DNA of 64,000 nucleotides from Ryuthela nishihirai (taxonomy: Eukaryota > Arthropoda > Arachnida > Araneae > Heptathelidae), in NCBI GenBank assembly GCA_038380435.1, contig JAWZYU010000017.1:27276483-27340482 (forward strand), read 5' to 3'. Below are positions 17,400 to 28,100 of the stretch, one piece after another. The notes beneath the pieces are model-generated. The model made no database searches and was not told the origin of the DNA. It saw only the letters and a list, made by a program, of their open reading frames with translations. The translations under genes were made by a program, and so were the position numbers. Position 1 is the first letter of the stretch. Each line of letters opens with the position of its first letter.

Positions 17400-20300
17400 T
17401 TAATCATCCATGAGTTGGATAAGGGTATCCAGGCCCAGGTCATTGTAACCATAAGGTACAGTGAGAGTCGAACCCGAGCTGAGATACCGCTTATCGAGGT
17501 TGGCCTTAAACCTTTTTACCATGGGCCTGTTCGTAAGTGACCCATCCACTTTATTACAAACCACATTAAAGGGCACTATGAAGGTCTCACTGACTGGGGA
17601 ATTCCCTAGGACCATGGATTTTAGAAGTTCAAAATTATATTTACACCTGTTTTGCTTTGTGAGAGATATGCCCTTGGCACGAAGAATTTCATCGCTGTTG
17701 CTCAACCGAAGGGCATTACTCTTGGCCCCGGCGCTAATGTAGTCTGTGATATGTACACCGGGGCCATACTTTGAAGAAATTTCGTCAACGAGACCTCTAA
17801 GGAAGGGATTTTGTGGTGGTGTGTAGGTGTCGCGAGGAGACGTTGTATAAATCAACGAATCCGTGTCAGAATGCATTGCACGACTATCTAATTTTGATAG
17901 CAGCTCGTACAGCTTTAGTCTGGCGTGACTCGTCACCATTGCGGCGAGAATCAGGCTTCCACGGGTGTTCGCTGAAGTGGCAGACTCTGCTGGCTTGTGC
18001 GTGACAATTACGGCCTGATCACTGATAACAGCGACGTCAGTGATGACTAGTGATGCGTCCGTCAAGAGCTCCATGTACTTGACAGGACAACTCACAATGG
18101 TCGTCTGGGTTCGACTCATGTTCTGTGCATGCTTCCCCCATGACGAATAAAGCGAGACCTTGGAAAGAGTTTGCTTAAGGTTGTTTTTCTCAACTTCCGA
18201 GGGGAGGATCTGAACCCCCTTCACCTGGAAGAAGGCCTCACAGAAGGCTTCCTTTTGCTCCTCGGTCTGCACGTCAGGGGGAAACCCGGAGTAACGCTGC
18301 TTCAGTCCCAGAAAAGTATCTATGTACCCAGCATAGACACCTCCCTTTTTTGTTGTAGGGTCATATTGCAGGATGGTATTAAAATGCCACACATCGTGGA
18401 ACTGGAGAAGTCTGTAGCCAGCACGCATCGCAGCGTAAATTTCGAACGTAGGCCAAGATCCTGTCAACGCGCGCTGGTTCATGGTGTGCCGACAAGGGGG
18501 TGCCAGCTGTCCATCTGCACAGATCCTACAAAGGGGAAAAAGCAGCTTCCCATTACACCTATAGGGCAGTACAGGGATGAATAAATCGTCGGGGGGTAAC
18601 AGTGTGGCGTGTGCAATGCCAAAATAGTGGTCGAGGTCCGTGGCGAAATCGGAGGTGATCCGAACCGGATGACCTTTACCGAATGGAGCCTTCTTGCAAA
18701 CATAAGTGTACAGGCTGTTGTAATCAATGTAGTTAAGGCTACATCCTAAGTCAACCGATGCAAAGATGGAGAACACCTACACGCGCCCTCCGTAGAGGTA
18801 GTCACGGGCCCCTATATGCCGGATAGGCTCGACGGATTTATAAATTAATGCGATGGACTGGTTTTTGCGCATCAACTCGTCGAATTCGTGCTCCCACATA
18901 ATTTTGCACGTGTACCCGTTCATCAGCACTTTCGAGGTCTCAAGACGATCCATGGTCCGGGTGTTTAGCAGACCAAATGGCTTTCTCGTGTGCTGATCTA
19001 TTTTTTCAAGTTTGAAACATTTCAAACAGTGATGAAAGTAACAACCTAAAAACTCGTAATAACAACGGGTACTATGGCACACGCCGTCCAATTTGTACTG
19101 CCTTATCTTATACTCACCTCCGGGTGAGCGCAGTTTAAATTTCGATGTTGTCCTTGGAAACCTCATACTCTAACCACACGAGAGCTTTCAAGGACTGCCG
19201 GTCGTTACTCGCCAAATACCCTTGGGCAGGACACACACCGAGGGTATTCTTTTGCAGAAACTTTCCATGGAAAATGCGAAGGCAAGCACCGGCAATAGTC
19301 AGGTCATTCGCAAATGGGTCTACACCTGTGAGATTTAAAAATTCCTCATGGAAAGCTTGGGCGCCCCGCCGCAACAACTCTGTATCTGCCTTGCAGTAAT
19401 ACAGAAGCTGCTGTTGAAAATCCCAGGGTTCAAGGCTTGCTGCGGCATACCACTCATTGAATGCTGACAGAGTTTCAGGCTCCATGTCTTCCGGCTGGAA
19501 AAAAAGCCGATCAGGGATGGGTCCTGTATATTGTAGATTTTCCTCCTTCACAAATTTAAAAGGGAAAAAGCCTTTCACCATCTCCAAGTTGAAGGTCTTC
19601 GTGAATGATCGAAGAGGAGCCTGAAGAAAGGACAGCGTGTCGATAAACCGTATTTTAAGGCCAGGTAAAAAGATACCTAAAATCTTGGATCCATCGAACA
19701 CGAGATCCGGTTTTAAAAATTTTCTGTACAGGTAACTAATGATGAACATGCCGTCAAAGCCTTTGAGATTATGTGTTAGGACTGTGACGTCCTTGAATCG
19801 TTGAACCCCGGGACGTTCTTCGGCTAGAAGCCAACCCATAAAGGCGTCCGTTTCCGGGAATGAAGCATAGACCCACTCGTTGTCCACTTGGTATGTGACC
19901 ACACACAGTATCGGTTTCAGCAATCCGTCGGCACACTGCACAGTCTCTACATCAAAGAAGAGGTAAGTCTGACCGACAGGGTCAATCTTGCAGGGCTCGA
20001 CGAATTTTAAAGTGTCAACCTTGCAAACGTGTTTTTTCAGGGGATCATACAAGCTGATGCACTTAACACAGCGATGTTGTGTCTGACATGCCTTCAGCAG
20101 ATGCGCCTGAAAGCATTCAGCCCCGCGCAAATACACACAACACACTGTGCAGAGCAACAACTCCCCTGCATGAACCACATCGGTTGACAGGCACCTGTTG
20201 CAGGTCCCCTTGCAAACGTGCCCGTGATTAAACCCCTTTAAACACTTATGGCAAAAATGCCTAGCCCCGAAAAACCCTGATGGCTTGGTAATCACATCGT

Positions 20301-21136
20301 AATGCCCAGCACTAAACAATAAATAGATGTTGTCCCCTCCTTCGAGACCGATGAAGATGGGGAGGAAGGCGTCGTCAGCAGAATACACTACAATCCGGTA
20401 TTGCACCATGTGCGCTTGAAACAATTGTACTTCCGGGAGTCCACAGGGACCCTCGGGTACGGCGGCATCCTGATGTAGTTGACGGGCTTCCTGCCTCTGT
20501 AAAGGGGAGCGATAATCGCTGATCCTAGTATAGTTGTGCGTCAGCCCCTTATTTTTCATGCAGAGCTCTCGTGCGACGACGAGAGCCCTTGCAAGACAGA
20601 TATCATTACGGTTGACGATTCTCAAAACGCTCCCCATCTTGGCAGCGAATGACTGCACGTCAACAATGCTTTGTTTCTCCGGGCCGGCACGTCTCCCAAT
20701 ACCGCCGCTGCCGACCCTGTCCAAGTCCGCACAGACGAAGTCAAATTCTAGTTCACTCCCAGGACAGAGAGATTCATTTGACTGCACTACTTTGTCTAAT
20801 GCAGTCATGAATCTCTCACCCGTCAGGGCATTACACAGAATTAGGGACAGGTTGACGGGGTTTTTCAAATCCTGGGAGCGTAAGCATAGCCGTACGTGGC
20901 TATATTCGCCTGTGGGGACGATATCGGCTAGCATCTGCTCGTGCAAGTCGTGCAGGACCGGAATGAAATTATGGGGCTGTACATCCTCCATTCCGTCAAG
21001 CCGCACACTCGTTGAGACAAATTGTGTGCGAAACTTGGCGGAGTTGTAGTGGCGAGTTTTGGTTACAGCGTAGTACGGCACTGCAGCAGGTCTGACTGTG
21101 GTGGATGGTCCTGGAACGTTGAAGGACTCGACAGAC

Positions 21137-21979
21137 CTAGATAGATAATTTTTTCTCAGAATATGCAGTACTTTACGTGTTTTTTTTTTCTTAGAACTGA
21201 AGTTATAATGCTGTATTGCTCAGATACACGTTTTTAAAGTATTACATTTTCCCCAGATACACACTTTTAAAGTATTACATTTTTAAAGTATCACATTTTC
21301 CCCAGATACACACTTTTAAAGTATTACATTTTTAAAGTATCACATTTTCCCCTGATACACACTTTTAAAATATTACATTTTTAAAGTATCACATTATCCC
21401 CAGATACACACTTTTAAAGTATTACATTTTCCCCAGATACACGCTTTTAAAGTATTACATTTTTCTAATATTCTTCTTTATACATAGTTTACACAATAAA
21501 ATTCATATATTTATTCACATATATATATATATAGAAATTTTGCCTACAGTACAAGTCTGAGAAAAAAATGTTCCACGTGAGTAAACACTCGAATGTGGAA
21601 AAATTTAACAGTTGTAATAAAAGACAACACACATTCTAGTATAATTTTGCCTACGGTACAAATCTGAGAAAAAATGTTCCACGGGAGTAAACACTCGAAT
21701 GTGGAAAAATTTAACCGTTGTAATAAAAGACAACACACATTGCTAGTATAATTTTGCCTACAGTACAAGTCTGAGAAAAAATGTTCCACGAGAGTAACAC
21801 TCGATTGTGGAAGAATTTAACCGTTGCTAGCTCGAGCAAAAGGCCTAATTAAATATTTAACTAATTTATAAGCAGAATAAAGACAGTAAAATGGCTTTAC
21901 AGGCTATAAAACTATATATGCTTTAGTAAATGATTGAGCCGTTTAAGACCTGCTCAACATCAAATGAAATTTCATTTAC
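21137..21979 (-). other. PolB intron 3 (predicted, 843 bp)
   Basis: Starts GTAAATGAAATTTCATTT, ends ATTATCTATCTAG. Holds two arrays: about 107-bp units x3 (21534-21830) containing a TTCCACG..CTCGAATGTGGAA hairpin, and 25-50 bp units (21210-21470) of CAGATACACACTTTTAAAG and TATTACATTTTT. Confidence 0.65.
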
Positions 21980-22162
21980 CTGATTACAGAGCCGTTGAAG
22001 ACTCCCGAGGTGACGTCATCATCGGCTACCTCGTTGAGGGGGACGGCCTGGCCCACGATAGGCGTCGGGGTCTTGACAGCAGCGTCCAGCGTCTTAAAAC
22101 ACGCGTCATTGGTTGAGACGGCGTCAGCTGCGGGGGCCGCGCGGTCCGGAGCATTGATGGGT
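21980..22162 (-). CDS. PolB exon 3 (predicted, 183 nt)
   Basis: Symmetric 2-2 exon, 61 codons' worth. Encodes an Ala/Pro-rich then acidic segment (INAPDRAAPAADAV; LNEVADDDVTSGVFNGS). GC-rich against AT-rich flanks. Acceptor TTTCTAG|A, donor CAG|GTAAAT. Confidence 0.65.
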
Positions 22163-22861
22163 CTAGAAAGATAATTCCGTTTCAGAATATGCAGTACATT
22201 TACCTGTTTTTCATCTTAGAACAGAAAAGACAATATGCAGTACATTTACTAGCATGATCAAAATATCTAAGTAACTAAAGTTTGAAAATTAGGTTTTAGA
22301 ATAAAAGACAGCACAGTTTGCTAGCCTGAGCAAAAAAAAAAAATCTAAGTAACTGTTTAACTAAACTTTGAAAATGACTTTACTAGATAGAAACAAATAT
22401 AAAACTCTATATTGAAACAGTTATGTTGTGATAAAAGACAGCATGTAGTACATTTACTAGCGTAAGCAAAAAATCTAAGTAACTAAAGTTAGCATTTAGA
22501 ATAAAATGACTTTACAGGTTAGAAACAAATATAAAACTTTATATTGAAACAGTTATGTTGTGGTAAAAGACAGCATGCAGTACATTTACTAGCGTGAGCA
22601 AAAAATCTAAGTAACTAAAGTTTGAAAATTAAGATTTACAATAAAATGACTTTACAGGTTAGAAACAAATATAAAACTCTATATTGAAACAGTTATGTTG
22701 TGATAAAAGACAGCATGCAATACATTTACGAGTGTGATCAAAATATCTAAGTAACTAAAGTTAGCATTTACAATAAAATGACTTTACAGGTTAGAAAACT
22801 CGATGTACGTTAATAAATAGCTGAGTTTCTTAAGGACAACGTTAAATAAAATTTCATTTAC
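22163..22861 (-). other. PolB intron 2 (predicted, 699 bp)
   Basis: Starts GTAAATGAAATTTTATTT, ends ATTATCTTTCTAG. It contains tandem units of about 130-145 bp (22230-22790) with GCAGTACATTTACTAGCGT, ATCTAAGTAACTAAAGTT and GACTTTACAGGTTAGAAAC blocks. Confidence 0.65.
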
Positions 22862-23125
22862 CTAGTTACCGTTGAAAGGATCGCAACAACAACCGGGACG
22901 GATGGAGTTCTCATCTCCGCTGCTGCTTTTGCTGCGGCGATGCGCTTCCGATGGGTAGGCGAAAGTCTCATCGTCCTCGGTTGTAATATTTCCCCGGCCA
23001 CCATCTGACGACAGACACGTTTTGCATGTTGGGGATCCTCCATGGGCAGGCTTCTTTTGGAGACATCATCGAGGGTCTTCACGGATTTTACGAATTTTTC
23101 AAAATGCTCCATATCCGTAGTTTTC
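22862..23125 (-). CDS. PolB exon 2 (predicted, 264 nt)
   Basis: Symmetric 2-2 exon, 88 codons' worth. It encodes a basic helical segment: KTTDMEHFEKFVKSVKTL, then SPTHRKRIAAAKAAAEM. No domain recognised. Acceptor CTATCTAG|G, donor CTAG|GTAAAT. GC-rich and open against AT-rich flanks, which marks it as coding. Confidence 0.65.
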
Positions 23126-23599
23126 CTAGATAGATAATACGGTCTCAGAATATGCAGTACATTTACTAGCGCGATCAAAATATCTAAGTAACTAAAGTTT
23201 GAAAATTAAGTTTTACAATAAAACGCTATGTTGATCAGTTTGTTACCCCGAGCCAAAGATCTAATTAAATATTTAACTAAAGTTTGATAAACAATTTAAC
23301 AGTTTGCTAATCTGTGCAAAAGGTCTAATTAAATATTTAACTAAAGTTTGAGAAACAATTTAACAGTTTGCTAACCCTGAGCAAAAGATCTAATTAAATA
23401 TTTAACTAAAGTTTGAGAAACAATTTAACAGTTTGCTAACCTGAGCAAAAGGTCTAATTAAATATTTAACTAATTTATAAGTAGAATAAAGTAAGTAAAA
23501 TGACTTTTACTGGATAGAAACAAATATAACATTCTTTGTACGTCAGTAAATGATTGTGTGTCTTAAGGACAACATAGAATTAAATAAAGTTTTATTTAC
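23126..23599 (-). other. PolB intron 1 (predicted, 474 bp)
   Basis: Starts GTAAATAAAACTTTATTT, ends ATTATCTATCTAG. It contains four tandem units of about 62 bp (roughly 23230-23490) built on CTAATTAAATATTTAACTAA and CAATTTAACAGTTTGCTAA. Stops in all frames. Confidence 0.65.
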
Positions 23600-23652
23600 C
23601 TGTTAGCTGTTGATGATCCAGCAGGAACGTTGAAGACTTGCTCAGTAGACAT
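23600..23652 (-). CDS. PolB exon 1 (predicted)
   Basis: Encodes MSTEQVFNVPAGSSTAN plus two bases. Donor AG|GTAAAT. Phase 2. The FNVPAG motif reappears as FNVPGP at the start of exon 4, suggesting exon duplication. Confidence 0.65.
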
Positions 23653-23732
23653 TTGGGATGGTCAGCAAGTAACAGCGTTGATAACTCAGTAGAGAAGTTA
23701 GCAATGGAATGTCCTTGGGCTGACTTGACCCC

Positions 23733-23742
23733 GTATATATAC
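23733..23742 (-). promoter_or_regulatory. TATA box for the polymerase gene
   Basis: GTATATATAC about 80 bp upstream of the exon 1 ATG at 23652, in an otherwise unremarkable region. A start site 25-30 bp downstream would leave a leader of about 50 nt. Confidence 0.5.
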
Positions 23743-24052
23743 ACCCCCAAATCCCACTATATAATACGTGTCACAACAAGATCAGAATAACGTGGACTGT
23801 CCAACGAGTGACACGTCACTTACCCTTAGAGAACAACAATCACAGGACACTCAACCTCCTAGGGTGATTGCATCAACTGTCACGAGATGTTTCGTTGCTA
23901 CCTGACCGGTAAGCGGACGTACGACTTCAGGAATGCCAATAACAGAGGCTTTTCCATTGCAGGTTGGTTCTTGTTAGGAGTTGACAGAATGAAGCTGGGG
24001 ACTGAGGTAGCGCGTTCGACTCTCGTTGACCGGGCAGAAGTTTTTTTTTCTC

Positions 24053-24542
24053 TTTTTTTTTCCGATAAAACGCATCTACAGAAAACTGATTCAACTGTAC
24101 GGTGTTTTTTTTTAATAAAGGTAAGGGAATTTTGATGAGTGTTTAATTACTAGGGAGTTTAATAGCAGGGAATTTTAATTATAAAGGAATCGTTTAGTCG
24201 TCCTGGCTAAATGAATAGCAAAGGGTTTTAATTACTAAGGAATAAATACAACTCTGCGAGTTGATTTACAATTTGAGATCTGCATTCAAAAGAGTTCAGT
24301 GCTAGTGTTGGCTTTGATGTAAGAAATACATAGAAAACGCTAGGTTAATATCTGAAATGTCTGACCCGCATCTAAGCCACAGCAAGTACACGGCGTAATC
24401 CTGTGCGTCCTTGAATCCACACAGCGAGGGACGATTTTTTTTTTCCGGTGAAACACATCTACAGAAAACTGATTTTTATTTCGACCGTGGAGTGATTTTA
24501 ATAAAGGTGAGGAATATTTTGACGAGTGTTTAATTACTAGGG
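24053..24542. repeat. Direct repeats in Polinton right arm
   Basis: 24053-24157 and 24434-24542 are imperfect copies: T-tract, then CATCTACAGAAAACTGAT, AATAAAGGT, GAGTGTTTAATTACTAGGGA. The rest of 23760-24760 holds no recognisable gene. Confidence 0.7.
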
Positions 24543-24565
24543 AATTTTGTATCATCTTTTTCTGT

Positions 24566-24645
24566 ACAATTATTCTGAGACCAGCCAATCGTTCCATACA
24601 ATTATTCTGAGACCAACCAATCGTTTCATGCAATTATTCTGAGAC
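24566..24645. repeat. 32-bp tandem repeat with CCAAT boxes
   Basis: Two and a half units of ACAATTATTCTGAGACCA followed by GCCAATCGTTCCAT or a close variant. Each full unit carries CCAATC, a possible CCAAT-factor site. Confidence 0.7.
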
Positions 24646-24760
24646 TTGCATCACCCGAGTGAAGGAAGTGGGCTTAAAATATAGGAAGGGCTTAAAAGGT
24701 CAACCAGGGGGTCTAAAGAGGAGGGAGGGCTTAAAATATAGGTTGGTCGACCGTGGGGTC

Positions 24761-25002
24761 CGAAAACGAGAAATTAGATTTAAAATAAAGGGTTTTTTGG
24801 GAAAATAGTACTTCTCACTGTCAACAGGTGGCGCTACTGAGGGGAAATTATGAATAAGGGGGCGTGGCCGGTTACGTAATGATTACGTAATGATTACGTC
24901 ATGTTGCGTCATAGGGGAGGGGGCGGAAGTATGCGTGGTCGGTGACGTCATAGGGGGAAAGCACTGTGCAAAGGGGATTCGGTGGGGTGGCACTATACTA
25001 CT
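24761..25002. repeat. Polinton right terminal inverted repeat
   Basis: Reverse complement of the left end from AGTAGTATAGTGCCACC inward to about 24761. Includes TGACGTCA at 24943-24950 and the four-site array at 24872-24911. Lacks the tandem GACGTCACC duplication present at the left. Confidence 0.9.
24872..24911. promoter_or_regulatory. Array of four bZIP-type sites at 10-11 bp pitch (right TIR)
   Basis: TTACGTAA (24872), TTACGTAA (24883), TTACGTCA (24894) and TTGCGTCA (24904). Mirror image of the left array, slightly better preserved. Confidence 0.55.
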
Positions 25003-25008
25003 GACATG
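25003..25008. repeat. Polinton target-site duplication, right
   Basis: GACATG, identical to 8714-8719. Confidence 0.9.
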
Positions 25009-25105
25009 CATTGCTGTATATATGTCATATGATGAGTCAGAATTTTTCCCCCAAATAGAGTGGTCTCGGGCTCTGACAGACGCGGTCTCAAAAACTTCAG
25101 GCGGG

Positions 25106-28100
25106 CATCATCATCATCATCATCATCATCCTCAAGCAGCCATGGGTTATGGAGGTCCAACCAGACCACGCAGTTTAATTCTCCAAGCATATCTGTCCTG
25201 AGCTACATCTGCTGCATCTGGCCACTGCACACCAATTCTAACAAGGTCCTGTTTGACATTGTCTGCCCACCGCATCCTAGGCCTGCCCCTCCTTCTGAGA
25301 CCTCTAGGCACACTGTTCATAACCCTATTCGCCAATCTATAATTATCCATACGGGCAACATGGCCAAATCAGCGGAGTCTCTCTCTGCACAATATGCTGC
25401 TTAAAGGAGATTGCAGACTCCTTTGTCTAACCTCATAATTAGTTACAAAGTTAAGCCACCTAATATCCAAGATACTGCGTAAGCATCTAGAATCAAAAGC
25501 ATCTAGTTTCCTGTTATCTTGTTTACACAGCGTCCAAGTTTCACTACCATAACTAACCCTAGAAAGAACCAAACTATTATACAGTCTAATTTTAGTCTTT
25601 AGGTGTATACGCCTATTTCTCCACACTCTCCAAAGATTCTTAAAAGTCCCGGCAGCAATACCTATTCGTCTGTTAATCTAATGCCGCACATCACCAGTAT
25701 CTGTTACATAGCTCCAAAGGTAATTAAACTGTGACACCTGCTCAAGACTGCAACCATTCAGATTAACTGAATCACAGCCTGCCTGACCAATTTTCATCAT
25801 TTTAGTTTTCTCTCTGTTTATAACCAAACCTACTGTAATACCAGTCTCATCAACAGCTCGAATGAAAGAGTTCATCTCATCAACATCATTTGCCAAAAGG
25901 GCTAAATCATCAGCATAATCTAAATCAGAAATTTTTGTATCTCCAGCCCATTTAAGGCCAAAATCTTTCCCTTGAAGTGAATTTCGCATAACATAATCAA
26001 CAACCAAACTAAAGAGAAAAGGAGACAAAATGCACCCTTGTCGAACACCAGACGTAATGCTAAACCAATTGCTACAAGACTTACCAACTCTCACACATGA
26101 CTCAGTGTTATTATAGAGAGCTTTCATTATGTTAACTAACTTGTCAGGTATACCATATGATCTCACAATCAACCACAAATTATGACGATCAACAGAGTCG
26201 AAAGCCTTTTTGAAATCAACAAAGCTAGCAACCAAAGGTTTCTGAAACTCTAAACATTTCTCAAGAATCTGCCTAAGTGAAAATATCTGATCTACACATC
26301 CCCTACCACTTCTGAATCCACATTGCTCATCACGCAATTGCCTGTCAACCAGATTCTTAATTCTATTAAGCACAATCATGGAAAGAACTTTACCAGGAAC
26401 AGAGAGTAGGCTGATACCCCTATAGTTATCACAAGAACTGCGATCACCTTTTTTGAAAATAGTGATAATAATAGCTCTGGTAAAATCTTTAGAACCATGC
26501 CTTTATCATAAAAGTTATTCAAAATTTCAGTCATCCAAGTGGTAACTGAAACATTCCCAGCTCTGAACATTTCGGTAGTAATTTCATCTACACCTGGGGA
26601 TTTATGAAGTTTAAGTTTAGAAATAGTCAAAATAACTTCAGGTTGTGTTATAGGGCCAACATTAAAGCTGCCAATGCATATATCATCATTACAAACAATG
26701 GGAGTAGAACTAACCACATTGTTTAGAACATCACTGAAATGCTCAGCCCACCTAGCCATGAGAGAATCCTCACCTTCTATAACCTTATCTTGTTTATCCT
26801 TCAATCCCTGTATGCCTGTCCGTTTTCTACCACACAAAACATTAACTCTCTGGTACAGGTCTCTGCTGTTTTGCTGTCTAACTGCTTCCTCGGGATTGTC
26901 AGCGAAACCATCAAGCCAAAAATTCTTATCAGCAGCTAACCGATCGTTTACGCGTTTATTAAGCTCTCTGTAATGCTTTCTATTAGAACTAGTAGGGTAT
27001 TAATTAAGGACATTCCTGCAGTTCTTTGGTTCCGAGATAAGCTCAAGTGCCTTATCACACAGATATTTCTGGCTCTTCTGCTCCTTTTTTCCTAAAAGAG
27101 TACTGTTAGTGTCCAAAAAAGCCTGTTTAAAATGATCCCATTCATTCTCAACATCAGTAGTAAGCATACCATGATTGTCATAATGACTAAGTAACCTAAC
27201 ATGGTAAGCTCTAGCTATAACTGGGTCTTTCAGAGCATCAGTATTAAAGGTAAATGTTTTAACCCTAGCACAACACTTTTTAAGTTTAATTTGCAAGACA
27301 CTTTTAACAAGGTAATGGTCAGATCCAATTTCAGCTCCCCTATATGCCCTGGTATTTCTAACAGAACTAGCCCATTTGCTGTTCTGTTAGAAAGCAAATG
27401 GTTAATTAATATATAATCAATCATATTCCTATGCAGCCCATCAGATGAAACCCACGTGTATTTATGTATGTCGCGGTGTTTGTAATATGTGTTAGTTATT
27501 CTGAAACCATTGAGTTTACTTACCTGTAGGAGACGTTGCCCATTGCCATTGCAGCTACCAATACCAAAAGGGTCTATCACCCCTCCCCAAAGATCAGAGT
27601 CAGTACCAACTTTGGCATTGAAGTCACCTAGAACAAGGGTAATATCTCCTTTCTTGACTGAATTCAAAATATCCTGCAGTTGTCCATAAAACCTATCCTT
27701 CTGATCCTCATCAGCATCCTCAGTGGGGGCATAACAGTAGATAACATTCAAGTCTTTAATGCTTGTCTGAAATTTTTCTGTAAGAAACCTTTCATTAATG
27801 CACTCATATCCTAGAAGAGCATCACTAGCATGTCTGCTGAGCAGCAGACCCACGCCTTCGTGATGCTTTCCAACCTCCCTCCGTGTAAAGGGAAATTTAA
27901 AGTTATTTTTAAGTATCTCACCTTTACCTGTCCATCTGGTCTCTTGCAAGCCTAGAATATCTAGGTTATAGCACTGGATTTCCTGCATGAGAACATCAAG
28001 AGAATAATCTCTATGTAATGTCCTCACGTTCCACGTTCCTGCAGAGAGAAAATCATTAGTAGGATTTTTAAAGAAATTAGGTTTATTGAGATTGGTAGGG

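Larger units (their letters stand above)
17400..23652 (-). pseudogene. Polinton DNA polymerase B, split gene with three introns; broken
   Basis: Type-B, protein-primed-type polymerase that would copy the element. Four exons join in frame: 23652-23600, 23125-22862, 22162-21980, and a long last exon from 21136 to the stop at 17400, about 1410 codons. In the last exon: Cys-rich zinc-ribbon-like region (FCHKC, CNRC, CTVCC), exonuclease motifs (YLFFDVETV; LTHNLKGFDG; YYCKADTELL), polymerase motif A (DYNSLYTYV, with T for the usual P), motif B-like SSWGK, and motif C HSDTDS. Lesions: a frameshift near 19150 and an in-frame TAG at 18777-18779. The first-exon ATG is chosen because it sits about 80 nt below a TATA box and opens a frame that runs across all splice sites. 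Confidence 0.8.
8720..25002. mobile_element. Full-length Polinton/Maverick (copy 2), 16.3 kb
   Basis: Ends: left ATTAGTATAGTGCC, right (reverse complement) AGTAGTATAGTGCC, starting with the AG/CT termini expected of Polintons apart from one substitution at the second base on the left. A perfect 6-bp duplication GACATG flanks it (8714-8719, 25003-25008), the length made by Polinton integrases. Contents: integrase with chromodomain, penton, major capsid, adenain-like protease, FtsK/HerA-type ATPase and a type-B polymerase, the diagnostic Polinton/adintovirus set. Genes on the left two-thirds read rightward and the polymerase reads leftward, converging at about 16.4-17.4 kb. Stops and frameshifts in penton, major capsid, ATPase, polymerase and small genes mean this copy is inactive. 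Confidence 0.95.

Noticed and set aside
17461..20600. Plus-strand ORFs inside the polymerase region
   Set aside because: They are antisense shadows of the minus-strand polymerase frame, which carries recognisable exonuclease and polymerase motifs.
24005..24040. tRNA-like phrase GGTAGCGCGTTCGACTCTCG in the Polinton right arm
   Set aside because: A-box-like and B-box-like parts are fused with no room for an anticodon arm; no cloverleaf possible.
8723..24999. Alternative Polinton limits at the AGTATAG/CTATACT repeats
   Set aside because: These limits give non-matching 6-bp flanks (ATGATT and ACTGAC); shifting out by three bases gives the perfect GACATG pair.
24890..25201. ORF with a poly-histidine tract crossing the Polinton end
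   Set aside because: It is the terminal repeat read through into the (CAT)n tail of a LINE; no coding logic.
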